64,000 nucleotides of DNA, from NCBI RefSeq assembly GCF_029227915.1, contig NC_079877.1, positions 23,397,851 through 23,461,850 of the forward strand, read 5' to 3'. The position numbers and the translations under genes were made by a program. Below, piece by piece: positions 38,216 through 50,698 of the stretch; within the stretch, counting starts at the first letter, position 1; each line of letters opens with the position of its first letter. The notes beneath the pieces were generated by a model. It did not search any database and had not been told where the DNA came from. It saw nothing but the letters and a program-made list of their open reading frames with translations. The DNA is from Hydractinia symbiolongicarpus. Its lineage: Eukaryota > Cnidaria > Hydrozoa > Anthoathecata > Hydractiniidae.

Positions 38216-39924
38216 CCTTTTTCAAAGTAAATTGATATTTATTTGTTAGTTTTGATACAGGTTCCTTCAGAGAATAGGAACGTTAATTCCTATAAATCTA
38301 CTAGCCCACGTGTATATCTTACCTGCTTGAGAGAATGTCTTGACCGTCTGTCAAAATTGAATTTGCTGCTTATAAAGCTTTATGGGACATTCCTTTGTTT
38401 ATCAGAATTATGGTAATGCCCTTTTTATCTTATCTAGGTCAAACTTAAAAAAGATGTTTTGCATCATAGTAAACCTTTTCGGAATAGCTCGAACAAATTT
38501 AGCGTCGGTCTGGTCATAATATTCAATTAGTAGTTTTAGATAATTTTGAATAAAAAATGATCCGATTATTGCAGCATGACATTTACTGATCAAATATTTA
38601 TTTTATCAAAGGTACCTTGCGCTTGACTGACGGTAAGTGAATATGTAGGAAATGCAAGCCAACGGGGAGTTAATATATCCATTCTATATTTAGAAATACC
38701 TAAACGCTTTGTTCTATTTATTTTTCAGGCAAATGAAGCCATTTGAGTGTTTTTCTGGCCGCAGCTACCAGCGCGCTTAAAAGTTGGCGAGCAATGTGGG
38801 CCCTGAAAGGGATACTAGTCGGTCATGATGTTGCACTTTGAAATACAAACCGCCAGGTCAAAAATATAAATTGAGCGTCAATGTTAATGTACGTGAAGAA
38901 AACGCTTGCAGGCAAAAACAGCTATCCGTAGCTTGAGATAAAATAGTGAGAGAATTTATATCCTGGATCATTTAAGATTTAGGCTCTTCTAATTTTGTTT
39001 TTATTTTTCGCGAAAATCTGATAATACCTTTTTTATCCATGTTCAAAATAATTCTTCAAGCGTTATTTATCTGTGTCAAATGCCCAGAAATTTTTTGAAA
39101 TTTTTTGACATTATTTATGCGTAAATTTATTATCTACTTTGGTTTGCTCCTGGGTCCAGGGTCCTAGGTCTTAGATTTTGATACTAAATCCTGGGTTCTG
39201 GTTCTGGGTTACAGATCTTGAGTTCTGGTCTTAAGTCTTGATCCTCCCATATAACTCTTTGTATTCAATTTGTGGTATACTATGAGAAGAGGGCATTTCT
39301 CTATGCGCACTAAGAGTCCAATCATAACAAAGAAATGAGAATCACGCAGAGCAGTCAAGAATTAAAAATAAACAGCTTTGAGATCAGCTTTTTTTGCATC
39401 AGACTATACAATAGAGCTGTAAACATGATTTATAAAAAGAAGGCATGTTGCAAGCTGTCATGATTATGAAAACTAGTTTACGGATTACTTTAATCCTTAT
39501 GCTTGCTGTGCACATCATTATTCATAAGTCATTAAACAGCGTAATGTATCTACTAAAGTTTTCTTTAAGTAACCGGATGAATGCTCACTTTAATTGATGG
39601 TCTCTTTCAATACATAATAAGGTACAAAGACCCTAAATGAGATTTATCCGTAATGAAATTTTAAACCAAAACATCTCTTTGGTTTTGTTTACATGCAGTT
39701 TTTCGTATCATGGTCGTGTGCAAACTACGCGCATGCGACATGACATTGTGCGCATGTTCCATGACTTTCTGAGCAGGCGTTATAGTTTTTGTGCTTATGT
39801 GCGTATTTTTTATGGCGAAATTAAATTCCATTTTGGTGAAAATGCCCGAATAACACCGAAATTAATTCTATTCGCCTGAAATCATTCAAAAAATTTAGAT
39901 TAAAATTTAGATTTTGTCTTTTTC
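38216..39924. other. No gene recognised
   Basis: Intergenic, AT-rich. A loose repeat of GGTTCTGGGT/CTTAG-type words occurs at about 39150-39240. Frames at 38408-38593 and 39637-39879 carry no recognised domain. Confidence 0.4.
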
Positions 39925-40060
39925 ATATTCTATATTATAATACCCGTATACGTCCGTCCGTCCGTCGCCCACGCTCATTTAAGCCGTGAACTTCAGAGAT
40001 TTTGCTCGCGCAAGAAATTTGTGATTACGTCAGCGAAATTTCAAGATGGTAGTCGCGGCT
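39925..40060. repeat. Left flank repeat of the RAG1-like locus
   Basis: TATTATAATAC followed by four GTCC units, then CACGCTCATTTAA, GAACTTCAGAGA, CGCGCA and TTACGTCA. The same words in the same order but inverted occur at 45480-45715 on the far side of the RAG1-like gene. The left copy is shorter by internal deletions. Possible terminal repeat; see findings. Confidence 0.5.
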
Positions 40061-40578
40061 GCGGCATCAAAGAATTGTTTGTTTTTGATTTGTATGCTTG
40101 ATTGATTTTAAATAAAAGATCTATTGAATTGTGATTAAGGTATTATTTTTGGCTTCGGAAAGTTTGACCACGTGCTTGGGAATTTCAATCAAGCAGAAAC
40201 AAGGAAGAAGGAACTTCGCAAGTATGTCGGTGGCTCTTCAGGGAAATATGGAATCATTTTAAAAGTTTCGTTTTGCTCATCCCAGGATAATGCTCAAATA
40301 ATCGCGTTCAGAAGTTTTTCTGAACAAACTAATTGCATACTCGTATGGAGGAATACTTGGTTAACCTTCTAAAAAAACTCGAATCTTACTTACATATTTT
40401 TTTTACGAGATATGTGAGTCTAAAGTTTGGGAATTTTCGTGGTCGTTGAAGTCAATCGAAAAGTCGAAAAATCAACATGGTGTCATTGGCAATGGATTAA
40501 TAACCTGATATTTTTCTAGCAACAACTAAAGCTAAGTTTAAAGTATTATACTCATGTTAAATTGTACTAAAAAATGTA

Positions 40579-40685
40579 CTATATATATACATTCTCGCTG
40601 GCTATCTCTGCTAATGGTCTGAATGTTAAAATTACTATACATTATATACTTTCCCCACTGGCTATCTCAGCTAATAGTCTAAATC
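40579..40685. repeat. Imperfect tandem duplication at the 3' end of the RAG1-like gene
   Basis: Two copies of a roughly 60 bp unit containing CTGGCTATCTC-GCTAAT-GTCT. The second copy ends at the stop codon of the RAG1-like gene, so the repeat probably lies in its 3' untranslated region. Confidence 0.6.
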
Positions 40686-43600
40686 ATTCTTCGATTTGAA
40701 GTTCTGTTTTCCGTTTCTTAATCTTAGGAATATAACTTTTGCATACTGGTGTTACTTTTAAATGGTGTTGTTCCATAATAACACGCACTCTTGATGTTGG
40801 TGGTCTCACACTACTATATGTGCTTCTTAACATATTAAACTCAGGGTGAATGCTCTCCCCGCCTTGTTCACCATACAATCCCAAACCGATTTTCCATTTT
40901 GAAATGAAATCTACAACATGATTTTCCAGCATGTGTAGTTTTGGTGTAACAGATTCACCTGGGAAAGTTTTCCTCAAGAAACTCATCAAAGTTTTGATAG
41001 CTGTATCTGAAACAAAATCTTGAAAAACTGACACGAATATTTTAAAAAAGATTTAAATCCCAAAGCATTAACAAAAATTGTTCGCTGTTCAAAAATTGTT
41101 CATAGCGATAAATTTTCTTTTTCAAATTGGATAGCATAACACACACCTGATTGTCACAAGACTGATATTAGGCACCAAGACTTATGTGGTGAGAAAAAAG
41201 TAAAGCATAGCTACCTAATTCCTGTATCTTTGCATTTTCAAAGTTTTTTACAGAATTCATCAAGTTGTGGCACTTTGAATAGTAATTAAAAAGGAGCTTG
41301 AAGTTTGTACATAGCTGAATGGATTCTCGGTGTATATCAGTATCACAAAATCCCAAATTCACTACCAAGATAGGGATGCTGTTGCATAATTCCAGTATAT
41401 TTTTCACCTATTGAAAAAAATTTTATGATGTATGAACAAGGAGATCGAAATTCATATAAAAATACTTTGGAAAATTGATTTTTGTAAAAAATTTGTATAT
41501 ATAACCACTCGAAACACCAATTTACCTTTAACATTTTATGTACGTCATTACCAATAAAGGATTTTCCATGGTATGCTTGACGTTCAACGCCTATTTGCTT
41601 CAATTTTGTGTCTAATGACTTCACACAAGGCCCTGTGTTTTTCTCCAAAATGTTGTTTTCCTCCAATTCATCAATTTGTGCCAACTTAAAAAATAAAGAA
41701 AAAAATAATCATCATACTTTGTTTGAATTTTCCTCAGTGCGATTTTGTTTCAAATATATTTTAATAATTAATGATAATGCATGTTTTATAGTGGGAAAAA
41801 TTTGTATAGTTACATAATTCAAGTGTAAGATTAAAATCCTGCCCTATGATATGAGAGAATTACCTTTTCTCTCATTTTATCATTCAAGTGTTTCAGTCTT
41901 GGATGATAGATGCTCAGTATCTCCTCTTCTTTTTCAGGTCTTGTTAATATGTTCGTGGTAATGGCTTCATGAACAAGATTAATTTTGTTGTGGTAATCTT
42001 GAACAAGATATTCCAAGTCGCGTATTTTAATTTGTGCCGCCACATATGACTCAAAGCTTTCATCTGTCATTGTTTTGTTTTTGATTGCGGCACTGCCTGC
42101 TATCTTGACATCCAAGAGATGACATTGATCTTCTAGCATATTGAAAAATTTCAAATATGTTCCCAAAGAAATGTGTAGTGATGGTAGTGCTACCTGGAGA
42201 GAAATAATATGTGAAAGTTATTTTTGCATTTTAACTTCCTTTAGTCAAATTGAAATTACTAACTTGATCAAGAGGTATGTTGAACATAGCATCGTCAATA
42301 ACATTATTGAAGTTTTTTGCGTTACTTATGTTGCCGCCAGCATTTCGAAATCTTGTTAGGTCACTTTTCAGTGATTCCAAGGTTCGTTTTTTTATTGTTC
42401 CTCTTTTTAATGGAGGTGTTTTCATTTCTTTTGATGTTATTTCACAAAAAAGGCAGCAATGACGACCTGTAGAAAATTTAATTGAAATATTGAGTGATTG
42501 CAACACCATTTAGAATAATTTTTCTTTTTTTTTGAAAGTTACATACCGCTTGCACCCGTTATTCCATATATCACACACAAAAATTCATAGTCACCGAACA
42601 TGAATACCCTGATATTTCTTTGTCTAAAAAATATTTAGTATATGCATAATTCCCTTTTTCAAATTCATGAATTTGCTGCCTTTTTAGCATTTGTTTTTAA
42701 CATTCTAGGAAATATATATTGTAGTATATTTTAGTATTTTTATAGTTTTTATGGTTTTTGCAATTTTTGATTACTGTATGAAAATATTTTTTTCATTGAT
42801 ACGTCAATTCTGTAACTCACCTCCAGTCTAATGTTTGTAGTAAATCTATTTGATCACTGAATCGCGACAAACCTAGTTTCAAGTTTATCCTAAAGTCTTT
42901 TGCCTCAAAATAGCTAAACACAACTGTGTTTCCTCTGCTATTTGGATGAACTGTGTTACAACATTGGTAGGACATCTTAAATGATTTTCCTCCATGGTCT
43001 CCTCCGATTTTCACATGAATTTCATTTTGATAGGTGCTTCTTTCAACAAACTGAGAATGTCTAAATGAAATTCAGTCCATGTGTGTTACTTGCAATGATA
43101 CATTAATACAATTTTTAATATTGTAAGTTTGAATTGAATGTCAATCTGATAATTTGATAAGTTTACCATTTTAAAGTTTAATAGCCAAAAAAGCAACTTC
43201 CTACATATTGAAAGTTTTAACTTACTCTGTGAGTGCATCAAGATAATACAGAATATGTGTAACAACATCAATAAGATAACCCCATGGTGCATCCTCAAAC
43301 AAGAATTTCCCCTTTTTGTCCTTTGGGAACTGGAAGTTTATCATTTCAACAGCTATATCTTCACCAGTCCATTTTTTAGCTATTTGTCGTTGTTTTGATT
43401 GAGAGTCAACGTTTATTTTCAATGATTTTAGCCACCTGTAATTTAACACAGAAAAGGAATACGAAATTTATTGATAAATTTATATAATATTATGCATTTT
43501 TGGCTGTTTTTAGCACATGACATAATTTGATAATTTTAATTTGCTCACCTTCCCATCTTTTTCAGTTTCTCCCAGGGAATTCCAAGATCAACTTTCATTG

Positions 43601-45095
43601 CTATCATTGTTTCTGCACTTATAACAGAAGGAAAAACATCTGCCTGACTCAAAATTTTCTCTTTATCTTCTTCAGTGAAGGATTTTACTAACTTCGAGGT
43701 TTGTGTTACCAATGTCTCAGCACCACCACCTGAATTATCAAGCAATAGCAAAATTATGTGCTTATATTGTATTATGGTTGTATGACTTGAAAGTTTCCAG
43801 TTCAAACTTTTATGAGTACACTTTTGCTGTATATATGTTATATGAATTCATTTTTTGAAATTATGTTTTGTTTTAAGTTAACCTTATTTACAGTACCGTA
43901 AATTTGCAAAAATTAGTCTTAGCCTTAATTTATCAACTCTATGTTTGTGTATGGGTATATTTATATATGTTAACTAACTAAGTAACATTGTGTTAACCTG
44001 TAGTAAGCTGAAGTTGGCCTAGGATGAATTTGTTGCGTTTTTGAACAGTCCTTTTACTTAATTCTGTTGTTTTTTTTGCTTTTGGTGTTGATGTGAAGAC
44101 CAAGGGCTATAAAAAAAAGTACATATAATTTTAATCGTTTTTGGGACAAACTAATATGTGATGTTGGATTAAAATAATGTTATTCTTACTCTTGATCCAC
44201 CAGTCATAAACTCAATGCCATTATTTGGTAATGTTGACTGTGCCATTTTTGTTTTGATCACATGGAGAGCAGCTTTTTCAAATTCTCTCGGGATATCATT
44301 TTCCTTGTTTAATTTAAAAACATCACTCAATAGTGGCGACTTTTGCCCGATACACATGCTGAGATGATTTTCTTTGCAATATTCCCCATGTTTGAAAACT
44401 TCACCACATTTTTCGCAATCAATTTTCAAATTACTTAATAAATGGGATATGGTTTGAGAGTGTGTAACGAATTCTGGAGTCACCAAAGTGAAGCAAACGG
44501 GACATATGGTACTCTCGAGAGGGCGACCCTCCACTGTTGGTATGAAGCATTTGAAGCAAAAGCTGTGTTGACATTTAGTCAAAAGCACAGGCTTCTGCAT
44601 TAAATTTTCACATAACTGGCATATGCATAAATGAAGGTTATCATTGAATTTTTCTTTAAAATTTTGCTTCATCAACACGACTGTTTCACCTAACTTTTCA
44701 TTAATTTTTGATGTCTCATTTCTGGTCCAGTGTGAATTTGAGACACTATAACGTCCTGTGGACATCCTTTTTCCAGGCCTTCCTCCTTTTTTTCGTTTTA
44801 TTTCGTTTTCACATACATTGCAATTTTGCTCACTATGCTCTGTCCATTTAAACAACTCAAAGTTACTTGTGCTTTTTCTATGGTCCAATTGTCCAAGTCT
44901 AGAGTAGCACTTCATGCAGATTTTGGTTGGGTGGAGCGCCTCAGTGTCATTTTCAATGTTTATGAACAAATGTTCCTGCATTCTTCTACTGACCTTAGGG
45001 TTTGAAACCTTAAACGTATTGTTCTTATTTTTCGGGAGAAGAAATCCACATATTCGACATAGTTTGTCCAATTCAACATTGTGTTTAGCAGCCAT
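40684..45095 (-). CDS. RAG1-like (RAG1L) recombinase/transposase, 11 exons, intact 976-aa ORF
   Basis: Exons: 45095-44190, 44106-43998, 43729-43549, 43435-43226, 43060-42821, 42623-42547, 42466-42264, 42193-41864, 41684-41526, 41407-41215, 41006-40684. Each junction has GT-AG borders and matching phase, and no stop interrupts. The N-terminus resembles the RAG1 N-terminal region: C13-x2-C16, HPTKIC60MKC63, C92-x2-C95, an AT-hook-like GGRPGKR (104-110), then a C3HC4 RING (C159/162/175, H177, C180/183/198/201) and a finger C227-x2-C230 with H244/C248. The core has GGD490HGG and FGD560YEF as candidate first and second catalytic Asp, C579-x2-C582, H894-x4-H899 (same spacing as the RAG1 core zinc His pair), and GE916QGGE920S holding the candidate Glu. 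It should be a nuclear DNA-cleaving recombinase, either an active transposase or a domesticated host gene. No RAG2-like gene is nearby. Start: first ATG of the frame. Confidence 0.9.
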
Positions 45096-45479
45096 GTTTT
45101 TATGGAACGTTTGGCTAGCGGCTGTAACTGCGTTTAGACAAAATACGAGCTCTACGTTTCTCCTAATATTTAGCTGAAAAAATATGTAAGTAGAATGAAA
45201 TTTTCACAATTAAAAACTTAAATGATGTGCCTTTATAGGAATATATATCATGTTACTAGAAAAACTTTTATTTTTTGTAATTTTAACGTGGAAAATGGGG
45301 AAATTCACTGATTTCTCGTCGGTTATAGTTTCGTTATTTCCGTAACCACGACAATGGCTATGGCTGCAATTTTTGTTGTTTCTACGAGACGGTGGCCTCA
45401 CATACCATAATAAAACACATTTTGGGTCTAATATGTAGGTGGATAGACTTTATTTGGGCTGTTAGTGCATTACTTTGAA

Positions 45480-45715
45480 TGTGATGACGTCATCGCCGCC
45501 TAGGATTTTTACGATTTATGTTTTCCAATTTTCGCGCATGCGCGTTTCTGAAGTTCGCTGCCGCGGGCTATGTTAAATGAGCGTGCGCCTTGTCTGTCAC
45601 GCAAAATGGTAGCTTAGCTGCGCAATAGCGAGAAGCACGCAATGCGGTATAAAAAGGACGGGCGAACCGGTGGATTTTCCACGGGCTAAGGACTAGTGTT
45701 ATATAATGTTGAATT
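45480..45715. repeat. Right flank repeat of the RAG1-like locus
   Basis: Read on the minus strand it begins TATATAACACTAGTCC, passes CCCGTGGAAAATCCACC, and contains CACGCTCATTTAA, GAACTTCAGAAA and a GACGTCA palindrome, mirroring the left flank. Its outer part also matches the tandem repeats at 58137-58495, so the sequence belongs to a dispersed family. Confidence 0.5.
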
Positions 45716-48700
45716 CAACATATCCGAACCTGTGCAATTTGATACAAGTCGTGCTTTTAGGCTTACGTTGCAAATTTTCGCTTGGATACTTCTTTAGTAA
45801 AATATGCAGGTTACTATAGAAACCGTTAGATACTCAGCATGTGATCAGGTTACTTATCAGCGACATTTTTTTTACTTTTTGTCACTGCACTATATTATAT
45901 GTGTAATGTAATATCTTTTGTTTGTTATTCTAGTATTAAGTAAAAATAACTTTATGTTCATTTTATTGTTAATAGGTGTGCTTGAATTTCAGTCCTAATT
46001 AGGTTACCATAGTAACTGAGTTAATTGGCAGAAACACTTTACGTAATAAACGAATTCAACGAGCAACTCTTTTGTTGTTTGTTTTAGTTTTCTGAGAGGA
46101 TGCCAGCAAAGAAAAAAATTAAAATCACAGTTTTAGCTATAGCAACAGATTCTTCTGTTCTCATGCACATGTAAGATGTTTGCTTTAAAATAAGTGTTTT
46201 GTTATCAAACAAGGTTAGTGTAAAAATTGCTTAAAAAAGCAACCAACTGTCCTTTTACTATCAAATTCAGTACAGTAATAGTAGCTATGGGACAAAATAG
46301 GTCGCACAATTTTTTTTTTACTTAGCTACGTCAGCACTTTTGGTGTGATGCTCTCAGAAAATTGATATTTCGACCAAACGCTCGCTAAAAAATCATTGGT
46401 AATATTTTGAAATGTTAAAACTATAGTGGAATAAGTAATTACATGTGAAAAGAACATTACGTTGACGAAATATAGAAAATCGATAATAAATTCAAAACAT
46501 AATCTTGTTTAAAATGTTAGTATAAACACTGCATGTTTTTTCTCTATTAGCGTGAAAAGGTGTGTTGTTGTTGATAGCACAATAAAACAGTTCAGTGGGT
46601 AAAGAATATAATTGTTTATTCCTCTTACAATCTTTAACAATAGCACCGAGTACTCTTTGTTACTTTAGCACCAACGTGACTTATCCAAAGTTGTGTGAAC
46701 TGGAATAAACGTCGGTTAATCGACGCAAAAAAGCGAGAGGGTTAAAATGACATTGTGTTTTACGTTGCCAAAACAACGTCTTTTACGTGGCGTTGTATCA
46801 ACGTTGATATCACGGCGGTTGAAAAGACGTTGAGGTAACAACATTGGAATTTCCAAAATCGGTAAAGATGTGATGTTGTATTTATGTCGGGGCAACTTTG
46901 AAAAGTCGTTTAAAATTTAGGTTATTCTAATACACTATAAATATAATATAAGCTGTTTTCTCTCTACACCGAGAAATAATACCCGTGGTCAGAAGTATAG
47001 ACCAAGCCTGTACTCTGACCGAGCGAAATATTTTCGGAAGAAAAGAGAAACAAGTTTTTATTGTATTTACTAATTAATAGCTATTTTGTTTGGGCTTATA
47101 GAAACCAGGATTATTTTCTAAAGATTTTCTTGTGACAAGGTTGTAAAGACCAGGCTTTGATAAGGAAAGGAAACGCTTGATTTGAAGTTTATACCAATTT
47201 TGTAAATACCTATACGCACAAAGAGAAAACAAAACAACCGAATATCTATCTACAAAATCTTTTAAAAGTTTTTTTTCTTTTTAAAGAAGTTATAAGAAGT
47301 GTCTATCACAAAAATTCGACGTCAACTTGGCTATTGCTCATTGTGCTGATGAATGCTTATATCAAAAACGTTATTTATGTGTGATGAAAATTTTATCACG
47401 GTTGTTCGAAGGTGTTGTTGTTATTTACTTAAAGCCGTACAATAGGGCCTTAAAATTTCGATGTTTTTGTGACCAGTTGATTAAAAAACGTGAATTGGAT
47501 GGACGTCGTTGTTAAGAAGAGTTAAAATGGCTGTTTTTCTAGCGGAGTTTCAAATTTTCGGATTTACTGCAAGTAAGAATATAGCAAGTTATGTTTTAAC
47601 GATTCTTTAGCAATGTTATTTGTTTACATTCATTGCTACCATTATGGTTGCCATGAGGAAAATAGCTATCAGTTAAGGAGACGTGACATCAATATTGATA
47701 CAATGTCAAATAAAAGGCATGGTTCCGACGATCTTGGAACATTGCAGCCTGTCGACTTTGCATGTGTTATCTTTTTAACGTTGCTTTAACGTGCCCACTT
47801 GGATAGAGTTACAGCTATGGTACACTTATAGATAACTAAGTTGTATGCAAAGTTTTCACTTCATCAATATGAAAAGTTCCGTGCAAGTACAACTGCATTT
47901 TGATAATGTTAAAACTCAAATTTCCGAATGCAAACTGCCATATATATTACTTATTCTATACAAAGGTATTCATTTATATAAAAAGAATTGTTGCAGCGGA
48001 GCATCTTGGCAGCAAATCTGCGTATAGGTTCCAGGACATTCTTGACGAGAAATGTACCTAAAAAATAAGACAGAAAGTGAAAATGTTGCTTAACATGAAA
48101 TATGGTTTATGAAAACAAATACTAGCTACATTTTCTTTTATTGAAACATATCAGGAGATGAAAAATACACTATTAGTACTTCTTCACGCCAATGTTTTTG
48201 CCAAATGCAAGTAGTGTAGTAAGGATCAAAACATTGGACCCTGAAACTTAATGTTAACGCTATGAGCGTTATGAGGGCTATAAGCGTTTATCGGTGTTGC
48301 AATAATTACAATTTTCGCGACAAGCTGCTGGGCAAAATGATTGGCGGAGGAATGCGCGTGAGATAAAAATCACCAAGAATTGTTCAGCACTGACACGACT
48401 TATGCGAACACTGGGGTGTTTGTCCTAAAGTATTACCTTTTTTTGTGAAAAAAAGGAAGCATGGAGCACGCGTGGCTTTACCCATAGGCTAAAGAGGCAC
48501 GTTATAGAGCAGTTTGTCGTCACAATTTACCCTAAACAGCATGCTTTCTGCACTGGATTTAATCAAGCGTGTTGCTAAAATATAACAAGTAAATACACTT
48601 ATGTACCTACAGGCACTATTTCTGTAACATTGAACTATAAATTTTCCACAAATTTGTGTTTTTTATTAACATTTTTTCCCACATGGTAATAATTTCTTTC

Positions 48701-49020
48701 ATTGCACGATGACAATATATATAGTATGATGTGACGAAAACAACAGAGAAATATTTTAGAAACACTACCAAAATTTTTGACAAGCGAAAAACGATATTTC
48801 AACCACTGGAAAAATAATTTTCATAAACCAAGTATATATGAAAAAATTAGTCATTCTCTGAAATTCACTTTCCGATATATGTATTGATGATGTTAAATAC
48901 GAAGAAAGTTTAAAGAAAGTAATAAATTTGCTAAAATCAAATCTAGTAATTTTTGCCCCTAAATTTTAATGCTGCTACTTGCGATCCCTTCCTTTTCAGT
49001 TTTGTTTAACTTTCCAACAG
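45716..49020. other. No confident gene
   Basis: AT-rich; contains the weak exon candidate at 46100. Repeated ACGTTG/CAACGT words occur at about 46770-46840, possibly a degenerate MITE. Frames at 47327-47515 and 47845-48027 have no recognised domain. Confidence 0.4.
46100..46170 (+). CDS. Possible first coding exon, unidentified gene
   Basis: An ATG-led frame of 23 codons (MPAKKKIKITVLAIATDSS and a few more) ends at CACAT|GTAAGA, a consensus-like donor. No downstream exon in phase was found, and I recognise no family. Weakly supported. Confidence 0.12.
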
Positions 49021-49241
49021 AATGTGAAAATGGTCAAAACATTTGACCGATGTTGCAAATAGACCTTCTTAAAAAAACACTTATAGAAGCAATGGAGGAA
49101 ATGGAAAGTGCAGTGCAGATAAAGAAGGCATTAGAATTGTATGAACAACTGAGACAGAGAATGGGTGTTGTGATTGTTGGCCCTTGGATTGTGGAAAAAA
49201 AGTTGTCTTTTCCCCAAGAAAATTGTGATGACATTGTTTAA
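49021..49241 (+). pseudogene. Dynein-2 heavy-chain-like AAA+ exon relic with broken P-loop
   Basis: An acceptor-like CTTTCCAACAG at 49010-49020 is followed, after one frame change, by a segment reading VQIKKALELYEQLRQRMG and VVIVGP. This is the Walker-A approach of a dynein heavy chain AAA+ module and is closest, from memory, to the cilium-specific dynein-2 chain (DYNC2H1). Directly after GP the expected Gly-Lys-Ser/Thr P-loop is lost: the bases GGATTGTGGAAAAA that should encode it are out of frame, consistent with a two-base deletion, and the frame ends at 49241. No other dynein exon was found nearby, so this is a lone duplicated fragment. Confidence 0.55.
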
Positions 49242-50690
49242 GTTATTTTATAGGAATATGTAGAAGTTCCCAGTTATACCGAAAGTAACTCAAATCAACG
49301 AGATCTTGCTTGTTAAGTGCATATCTGTATTCTTTAAGGGGTAACGTTGAAAACCAGATTGACGAAAGATTTTATTTCCTTTTGCTGATTCATCTTTGCC
49401 CTAAGTTCATTGAATTATCTTGGTTTTACGATGATCTGTCGTAATTTGATCTTGCAAACATTTTTTTTTCTCCTTGGGATTATTTAGTAGAAGTTCAACC
49501 CGGCTTTTAATCCGTTTCGTTTGTAAATTTTATATTTTTCGACTAACTCAACTAACTTCATTAGGCCTATATTTGTCTTTAGGCGTCCCAATATGATTGT
49601 GTTGGTAATCAGCCGTAAACGTCTTAGCAATGTTAGTTAGACTTTATAATTCTTGGACCCCTCTATCAACCAAATTATCTGTGTCACTTTGTACTTTTAA
49701 GGTCCAATATGTATTCGTCCGTCTGTCGACTTTCAAACTTCTTTTTAGTCCCTTATAGATTCTACTTTTTCACAATTTGATTTTATTGGGACATTGCGAC
49801 ATGAAAATTCTCCCTCCAGCTTTACGTGTCTCTACTAAGGCATCAGCAAAAGCCGCATGTTTAAAATTTTTGAAAGAACAGGTACTGATATTATATAGAA
49901 CAGAAGCGGCGTCAAGTAAATTCCATGTACAGCCGCTGCTATAGGATCACCTTGAGTCGTGCACTCTTTTGATAACATTTCACCACCATCTAGTTAACAG
50001 CGATTTGATAAAGGCAAATGATAAAATGGTTATAACTCCTCAATGATCTGTTCATGCTGGTTTTTGTCAATATTTTGTTGTCTAAGTTAAAGACTATCAC
50101 CCTTCGTTTAGTCGTTTTTGCAGTGAATTATGATTGTCTTTCCTTAGCACTTCACCAATGCCTACAGGTCATTCACCACTTTTATTGCTTATTGCTATTA
50201 GGATGTATGCTTCAAAACATTCCAGATTCCTTTCTGAGTCTTCATAGGATGATACCATGCGCATGATTCTGCTCATGACAATAGCACTCTAAGATACAGC
50301 GTAAAACAATGATGGTTTAACTGCTTTTTGAGTTTACCCTGCAATGTTGTCATAAGTCGTTGGGTAAATAAATTTCCTAGACTTTTGCAGTAGTAAGCTT
50401 TCAATGTTTTCATCTTGATCCGAGTGCTTTTCCAATAACTACGTCATCGTTATTTGCAAAAAAACTTATAGAGCTTTTGTTTGCATATATCGTTTGCGTC
50501 TATGATAAAACCATGTGAATACCAATACAAGGTGTATTGCTAGGGCATGATTAAATGCTGCTTGCATAACTAGAACAGCCAAAAATTGCAAATACATATC
50601 AATATAAATCCATCTATGTGGAAAAGCAAGCTCCAATTGTTGCTACTGAATAAAAAGGTTGAGTAAAAACAGAGAATAATAAAGTCAAAA
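49242..50690. other. No gene recognised
   Basis: AT-rich. The plus-strand frame at 50054-50266 encodes a hydrophobic Leu/Cys-rich stretch without a family signature. Codon-like texture on the minus strand between 50000 and 50450 hints at an old element, but several stops prevent assignment. Confidence 0.35.
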
Positions 50691-50698
50691 AAATTAGA

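Noticed and set aside
44914-45177. 87-residue plus-strand ORF with a hydrophobic stretch
   Set aside because: Antisense to the first exon of the RAG1-like gene, whose zinc motifs are unmistakable.
46770-46840. ACGTTG/CAACGT words as a regulatory operator cluster
   Set aside because: Spacing is irregular and the words look like a degenerate MITE; no promoter or gene is adjacent.
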